A stretch of DNA of 64,000 bases from the NCBI GenBank assembly GCA_015680685.1, contig MNCI01007580.1, positions 708,451 to 772,450 on the forward strand. Direction: 5' to 3'. The notes below the pieces were generated by a model. That model was not told the origin of the DNA and ran no database searches. It worked only from the letters and a program-made list of their open reading frames with translations. Origin of the DNA: Gnetum montanum. Lineage: Eukaryota; Streptophyta; Gnetopsida; Gnetales; Gnetaceae. Position 1 is the stretch's first letter. Each line of letters begins with the position of its first letter. A program made the position numbers and the translations under genes. Shown piece by piece: positions 57,601 through 64,000 of this stretch.

Positions 57601-59751
57601 TGTAGTAACCAAAAACATTGGTGGCTAGAACACTGAGAGGTCACTGGGTGTATAGCCTAACCTTGAATCCACACAAGGACCATGCTGGATGTAAATGGAT
57701 GCGGGGTACCCTGAATGGTCTGGTTGATCAGATAGGAACTTAAGCGATTTACAATAACCTTTCATAAATGTTGGTTTTAAGGTTATTATACATACGTTGA
57801 GCGATAAGCAATGAATGTGAATCAATTGAAAATAATGCAAAACATAAAAATAACAAAACAAATTGAAACAAGTTTAGGTAAGGAAGTCCACCGTCCCAAG
57901 ATCGGGGATATGATCTTTGCTAAAATGAAGTAGGTGTACAATAAATGGCAATGGGAACAAGCAAAGCTTGCAATGAAGCAGTATGATCATAGTTCCTCAA
58001 GATGTTGTCAATAGCCGATCACCAGAGAGCTAAAGTGCCAAGATCTCAACCAAGAAAGCCAATTGCTAGAGAAGTCATTGCTAAAATTGAACAATGCTAA
58101 AAGCTAATTGAATGCTCCAAGCCAACAATGCCAAAAGCCAACCCCACTAGAATGCTCCCAAAATCCAACCCCTTGAACATTGTTCGCTAGGGTATTTATA
58201 GAGTTAGATGTGGGAGAGGAACATGGTTTGAGTGCCACGTGTCCTAGATCCCACAAAGTGCAGATGTGACTGTGTCATGCTACTGTGTAATGTTTAAAAC
58301 TGCTATGCTATGACCATACCATTCGTGCTACATGTGCTAAAGTTTAGTGAGCTACTATATTTGTTGCAAAGTAAATTGGAAATTAATAAATGCAAAGTGA
58401 AGCCAATGCTCCAGGACTACGTCTTCCCTACTCTTATGAGTAGGGTCAAGCATAGGGACAAATTTGGGGATGGTTAGGCGGTGCAAAACAAGGAAAACGT
58501 GCTGATTTCACCTATTGGAGAGGTGTCATGATGAGAATAACTATTGCTAACTAGTTCTGTAGCTAACCAAAGATGTCTTGAGGCTGCTACGCGAGTGTTA
58601 CGCTATTTGCACTCTTTAGCATATGTAGTGTAAATACCTGCACACTACGCTATGCTACACTGCGTAGCATAGCCACCAGTCTTAAACGAAATCTTGCCTA
58701 TAAGCTGAAAATAATTGTTTAAGGCCTAGCTAGGCAAGTGACTACAACCTTGTCTTTCATGCTAAAAGGTCTTGGGACCTGATGACTTCATCTTTGGGAC
58801 ACTTTGGTGTTTTGCATCCTTGCTACGCTGTGCTACACTGTGTAGCATAGCATAGTGTAGTAGCCAATATGACATGCATCCTCGCCTAATTTTTCAATGC
58901 TTTGTTAAGAAATAATGCTTGGAGCTTGAGGGAAAAATTAGACAGCCAGTCTTGGAGGCCAAAATATGGCCAAGTACAATCTTCTTACTGAAACCACTTG
59001 GAAAAGGGCCTTCATGTATTCTGTCCTTGCTATGCTGTGGTACACTATGTAGTGTAGCACAACATAACACCCAGCTTGGCTTGGATTCTAACTTAATCTT
59101 GCAAACATTTTGTCGCAGGATGTTAGTCATGTCTTGGCATGTTAACGGAGCAAACTTGTTTGTCGGTTGAAACCTAAGCAAATGTGCCTATTCCATTAGA
59201 GCCATCTGAGTGGGAGCATTGCAAGAGTGTATCCCTGTTACACTATTCTACGCTAAGCAACGTAGCACAGTGTAGCACTTGAGTGAAGATGACCTCTGAT
59301 GAAATTTATTAGATTTTTTCTATGTCACTTTGCTCGTGCATCAAGGATGAAGTGGGGTAGATTCTCTAGACGGTTGAGTCATCATCAATGTGTATCTCTG
59401 GTACCTGTTCAATCTTCTTGAGGCCTACTATGCTATGCAGTGTAGTGTAGCATAGCAGGTTTCTTCAGTTAGAAAACATGCTAAACTATTTAGCTCACCC
59501 TGAATACTTTCGGCAGCTCCTAACATGGTCTTTGGGTAGACTGTCAGCTGGGTTGAGTACCAGGCTAGGTAGGTTGGAGAGTTCAACAGGCTTGTCAGCT
59601 AGGGTGATAGAAAATTTTTCAGACTATACAGTCTACTTTTAGTACCTACATTTTCTAGATGATGCATCATGATGCTGCACGTGTGGAAATCCTTGCCCAA
59701 ATTTCAAGACTCTGCTAAAGCATCAGGGTCCTGAAATTTTATTGTGTTTCA
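57601..59751 (-). mobile_element. T2 5' LTR
   Basis: 2151 bp from TGTAGTAACCAAAAACATTG to TATTGTGTTTCA on the plus strand. A minus-strand TATA lies at 58191-58201. Hairpin-prone stretches built of TACGCT and AGCATAGC words lie at about 58600-58670, 58828-58862, 59025-59065, 59240-59275 and 59430-59455. It is the intact partner of the split 3' LTR. Confidence 0.92.
58191..58201 (-). promoter_or_regulatory. TATA box of T2 5' LTR
   Basis: Minus-strand CTATAAATACC, the same as at 35280-35290 in the 3' LTR. U3 would be about 1.55 kb. Confidence 0.65.
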
Positions 59752-60436
59752 CTCTTGCCACATATGTTGAAATTCTATTTAATCCTTTTGTGAGGAAGAT
59801 GTGATAAGTACCAATCTTGAAGTAGATTCTCTCTTCCAAAATCAACTCTCCATATATCTTATCTTCCTTACCGTATACCCTGTCTAACCAAACCTTTTGC
59901 GCATTAGCATCGGAGTGAGTGAAAAGGGGAGCAACCTTTGGCCCCGTATTCAGAAGGTTTAACACTTCTGAAATGGCTTTGATGAAAAAATTGATAGACA
60001 CACCACAAATGTCAACTGTGGTACCTTCTTCCTTATTGTGCCAAAAATGGTACATTTCTCCCAAGTACCAGGCACCACTTTTGGAGAGGATAGGCCATAA
60101 TGGGGACCCTTTGAGTTGGTCCCTAATGGCCTCAGGATTGAATTCTGTGAAGGGTCCAAAGTTTAATTCCACGATCACTGCAGCTGATGTGGACCTTTCA
60201 TGGATGGCCTGAATACACTCTGGGAACAACGTGAGGTGTTGTCCCTGTTCAAGCATTGTAGCAGCTCCACCATCTGCCTATCCTGATTGTACAGTAACAT
60301 GAGTTTCTTGATGGATATTGAATGATTACGCCTCCTACTTTACATGTTGTTTGGCAAACGCTTGTCCTCTACCTCTCCTGGGTCACTTAGACACACCTTG
60401 AGAGGGACCTTCTTGTTGTCCATGCTTTGGGGCCAT
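59752..60436 (-). pseudogene. A5 accessory ORF, N-terminal part
   Basis: The minus-strand ATG at 60434-60436 (MAPKHGQQ) is the start; a basic stretch PRRGRGQ follows. After two stops, 177 codons are open (60256-59723): LNFGPFTEFNPEAIRDQL, TVDICGVSINFFIKAISEVL, WLDRVYGKEDKIYGE and FKIGTYHIFLTKGLN. This spacing of blocks is like the putative plant transposon protein domain of Athila third ORFs, by my memory of the family. The frame joins that left of T2 at 34693. Confidence 0.7.
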
Positions 60437-62349
60437 CTGCAACCACATGGGGCTAATCATTAGTAAGGTTGCTTATCAAAGTTAAGTTATACCTTACTCC
60501 TTGCCTTAATGAATTTGTTTTCTATTTCATGTGATTTAAAGATAAACATTTTATGGAAATGTCCCCAAAAGGTTTTAATATTTGGCCCACTTTGCTTACG
60601 TGATTTCAAAGTTTAATTTATTGGTATAGATAAGGAGATGAAATTGTTTTTGGCACATGTTTATTATTTTTATAACTAATTACCCTTAATAGTGTCCTTT
60701 GGGCAGTGAAAAATTTTGAAAAATTTATGCACAATTCAGCATGTACCCTTCCCCCCTAACTAAGCTGAACACTCTAGGTTCAAGTAGGTTTAGATGGAAT
60801 GAAAATTGGAGCACTAGTGAGCGAGTTATGGTTGGTAGATCGAGAGGTGTGCAAGTCACAAGTCATAGAAGAAAATTTTAAAAATTCCCCCACATGAATA
60901 GTTGTTGCAAATGATGTTGACATTCGCAAGGAGGGGTGGGGGGTGTCCATATATATAGGTGAAAAGGATGTGATATTGTGTACGCCATAGCATGGCCCCG
61001 ATATTATGGCCTAAGGAAAATAGGATATTTGGAATAATTGATAAATTTTTGAAATTCTACGATGTAAAATAAGGACTTTAGGTCAATGTGAAGGCTCCAG
61101 GGTAATGTTGATTAAGTCGACGGCACTGAAAAAGTATCATAGTGTAAAATTTGGCAATGAACGTCATGAAGAGTATGAGGAAAAAGGGCATGTGTTAGTA
61201 CATAGGAACCTTTGAACCAGAAGGATGATAAGGGAAAGAAGAACATTGGTAATACTTGGAGGGTATAAGATGATGTGTAGGAGATGTGTGACAAGTGCAA
61301 ATTACAAGGGTTGTGTAGGTGGGTCCTTCCCAAAGCAGGTTCTAACCTATAATGCCCTTGCATAACCACACCTTAAAATGTCCGTAGGCACTAAAAGGAT
61401 TAAATGTAATCCACACCAGTTTCACAAAACACACACATGTGGATACCACCATGATGAGATATGAGTTCCATGTTACCCAAGACACAAGTCACAATTACAT
61501 GCATAGTAGGATGAGGCAAATCATAGAAGGGATTGCAGAAATTGGGACATGAGGTAACTAACCTAGGGCATAATGAATCCTACATGTAAGACATGATTAG
61601 TGTGTCATTAGCTCGTCACTCCAAAATCAAGACCAAGTCCATTCCTCCAATTAATGACATCACATTGCTTCTTCCCATGATGAAAAACCATAAGAGCACC
61701 ATGATAGTAAGGCGTATGATCACTTGGCATTTTGTTAAAGGGAGGAGTGATTTTGCTTTGTGGTACTCATTTTTTTTATGAAATATTGCTTAATCTAGAG
61801 AAGCCACCTACCTTCAAGCATGGGTGCATGTCTTTCTAGTTGGACCCCCTAGAATAACATTATTATTATTTTCTGGTTGAGTGTCTTTGGATTACTCTTA
61901 CTCCCATTTTTCATTAGATCTACAAGGATCTTAGTACAACCAAGCTATATGATAACTCCTACAGATGTCACCAAAGAAAATCCATAAGTCCCCTTGATGT
62001 CACACCCTAACCATTCCCTCTTGGTCCATCCTTCTTCGTTCTGGGCATAATAACATAAAAATTAATTTAAGTTTTAATGATTAGGAATATCATTCCACCC
62101 AGGGTAGAACCTCTTATTAATAGAATGGGTGGATGGATGTTGTGGGCTCGCTATCCAAATAATTAGTCACATGAGACTTGATAACATAGAACAACACCTC
62201 AACCGACGAATCACATGAGTGCATTATTCATAGATTAGATTACTTATAAAAAGATAAAAAGACAAAAAGGAAAAAAGATAAAACAATAAGTTAAAAAGTG
62301 AAAAAATGAAATTTTGTTTTTAAAATTAAAGAAAATGAAAAACATTTAT
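60437..62349 (-). other. A5 noncoding internal region
   Basis: 1.9 kb between gag tail and accessory ORF with no protease, RT or integrase. Parts align with A6 36480-37480. An A-rich stretch lies at 62240-62340 and GATATTGTG words at about 60970. Small frames look random. Confidence 0.6.
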
Positions 62350-63120
62350 TAATCCTTCTTGTTAGAATGGACGATACCCCCCATAACTAAATGGTTGAGC
62401 ATAGCTGGGATTAATAAATGAAAGGTTGGGATCCTTGCATGTTGGAAATATTGGGATCTGGTCATATCTAGACCACTAGGTGTCTTTTGATGTGGTGTTT
62501 GGAACGTACCTTGAGTGGGGTTCACACACTTGATTATGGTAAGCATAGTGGGACAATTTATAAGATGTAGTCAATTGATGAGTGGTTGACCCACTATGGC
62601 ACCCATGACTGTAAGATGGTATGCAAGGATCGGTATGCCTCCCTACATGGCGATATTTATTGGGCCATATGGTTGTTGGAGTATTGATTGGTGGCCTTGA
62701 TAAGGTAACACGCGGCATTTGGTTTGAAGAGGAAGATGCACCATAGTGTTGGACTTGTGCTAAGTTGGTGGATGTAGTGGTTTCTGAACTATGGTGTTCC
62801 TTTCTACGATCATGTCTAAAGAAGGGACACCTATGATGTTGTGGAGGATTTCCACTACTATTGATAGTAGAAGCACAAGTAACATTCATGGGTTGATGCT
62901 GTGGTGCAAATCCTTTGGGTACAATTGGTGGTGATGTAGAAAGAGGTGAAGGATGAGAATTTTGAAATTTAGGAGAAGTGTAAGGTACCCAAGGTGGTGG
63001 TCCTGTTGGTAAGGATACATGTTGATAGTATTGAGGAGAATAATAATAATGTGGTGAGATAGAGGATGTTGACCTAGTTGGGGATATAGGATGTTGAACT
63101 TGATAAGCACTTAGGTTCAA
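62350..63120 (-). pseudogene. gag: A5 gag C-terminal Pro/Gln-rich tail
   Basis: 214 codons are open (63120-62476), rich in Pro, Ser, Tyr, His and Gln (HPISPTRSTSSISPHYYY, PPPWVPYTSPKFQNSHP). It corresponds to the tail of A6 gag (PYPYHPPNLSTPLPLVVP). In A6 the protease follows; here it does not, so it has been deleted or was never present. Confidence 0.65.
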
Positions 63121-64000
63121 ATGGTATGAAGGGTGTAACCAATTTGGGGATGGCCTCCCCCATGACTAGGATTTTTGCCACTGTGATTAAGCACAGTATT
63201 TTTGTAAGAACTCTGGATGTAACATTCTTCCCCAATGCTCATGTAAATGTGACAAGATTGGGCATTGGCCTTTGGGGTGATTGGTCAGGCAAATGTTACA
63301 TTGATACGTATGATTGATAGTTAAGTTCTTATTCCTTTCAACCCTTCTTTCCGATTGTCTAAAGGTGTTTTATCCTATTTCTTGGGTTGTCATAACTCTA
63401 TCTCCAATAATGTTGACATATTCTCCACATTTTTCATGTATCCATTCCATCATCTTATTAATCTTTGCCTTAGCTTTATCCAAGGATTTTAGTATTGGCA
63501 AAGATGATTCCACCTCCTTGTGGTGATTTGATTTATCCTCTTCATAATCATGGGCCCTTGTTGATTTTTGGGCCTATGATATTTTTCAGCATTCTCCCAT
63601 TTAGCCATTTCTCCTTCTGCTTTTGCTACCCGCTTGAAAAGCTCTTAGAATTGATGGGTTCGTAGCTCATATAGTTAACCTTGGGCATACATCCCTATGG
63701 TCTCCCTTGTTTCATTACGGAGCCCATAAATAATGTGGTACATTAGGCTTTCCTCAGAGAACCCATGGCCTCGGTAGTTTTTTAACAATGCATAATATCT
63801 ATCTAAGGTCATGTCCAAGGGTTCATGTTGTGCTTGTTTCCACTCTTGGATTTATTTCTTCAAGGTTGACACTCTTGCATAAGTGTGATATCTTTCATTG
63901 AAGAGCTCTAGCATTGTTGGCCAACATTGAATTGATCTTGGTTTTAAAGACCTATACCATACTTTTGCTTGGCTAACAAGTGTCATAGGAAAGAGCTTAA
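63121..64000 (-). pseudogene. gag: A5 gag core, partial at window end
   Basis: Minus-strand frames give QAKVWYRSLKPRSIQCWPTM at the window edge, YHTYARVSTLKK, QAQHEPLDMTLDRYYALLKN, HGFSEESLMYHIIYGLRNET and GEMAKWENAEKYHR, matching A1 almost residue for residue, with stops at several places. 63121-63320 should hold the zinc-knuckle part but no intact motif is seen. The 5' part, primer site and 5' LTR lie beyond 64000. Confidence 0.8.

Larger units (their letters stand above)
34694..59751 (-). mobile_element. T2: giant Tat/Ogre-like LTR retrotransposon
   Basis: It is bounded by TG...CA LTRs and a perfect 5-bp target duplication CTCTT (34689-34693 and 59752-59756) within the A5 accessory ORF. 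It spans 25,058 bp, of which 6,383 bp is the nested element A6 and 5 bp its target copy, leaving about 18.7 kb. Minus-strand order: 5' LTR, primer site, gag, protease, 5.2-kb spacer with an opposite-strand spliced gene, RT, dual RNase H, integrase, spacer, polypurine tract, 3' LTR. Frames are broken by stops, but integrase and RT keep their catalytic residues. Confidence 0.93.

Noticed and set aside
1-64000. tRNA, rRNA or small nuclear RNA genes
   Set aside because: Apart from tRNA-complementary primer-binding sites I saw no cloverleaf with box A and box B or any rRNA stretch. A covariance-model scan would be needed to be sure.

Overview
The window looks like a stretch of intergenic heterochromatin from a large plant nuclear genome. 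I see no intact host gene. Almost everything is decayed Ty3/gypsy LTR retrotransposon of two main families, plus an older pol relic. The plant assignment rests on the gag/pol types (Athila-like and Tat/Ogre-like, the latter with an added second RNase H domain), on primer-binding sites typical of plant gypsy elements, and on the nested, stop-ridden state of the copies. I cannot name the species.

Family A (Athila-like) has LTRs of about 0.8-0.96 kb that begin TGATG and end CATCA in the element sense. They carry repeated GATATC-centred palindromes and an Asp-tRNA-type primer-binding site. Members named here: A1 (1-2072, minus, cut by the window start), A2 (2073-3007, plus, 3' end only), A3 (3597-7083, minus), A4 (8212 to about 15200, minus), A5 (31563 to beyond 64000, minus) and A6 (35853-42235, minus). 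A5 and A6 show gag (A6 also a protease) but no reverse transcriptase or integrase. A3, A4 and A5 carry a long accessory ORF before the 3' LTR.

Family T (Tat/Ogre-like) has 1.9-2.15 kb LTRs (TGAAAC...TACA) and gag, protease, RT, dual RNase H and integrase. Members: T1 (16110-30857, plus, 14.7 kb), T2 (34694-59751, minus, about 18.7 kb without its nested guest) and a solo LTR, Ts (8433-9839). A still older gypsy pol relic on the minus strand, X, is seen at 3008-3596, 7084-8211, about 15640-16109 and 30863-31562.

Layout: A1 sits against the 3' end of A2 (1-3007). Next come two tandem copies of an X-plus-A block (3008-15200), the second interrupted by Ts. T1 lies inside X (16110-30857). A5 is inserted in X at 31563; T2 is inserted in the A5 accessory ORF with a 5-bp target duplication CTCTT; A6 is inserted in the T2 3' LTR with duplication ATGTT. 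This gives a four-level nest. A5 resumes at 59752 and runs out of the window through its gag.

The most unusual content is in T2. Between protease and RT it carries a complete-looking multi-exon gene on the opposite strand (48857-52978) with its own TATA box and plausible splice sites. In T1 and T2 the spacers around pol hold more than 30 copies of a short motif (element sense about GCTATGACCTTAAACTAG), often at about 30-bp spacing. Single N characters with duplicated flanks mark assembly joins.
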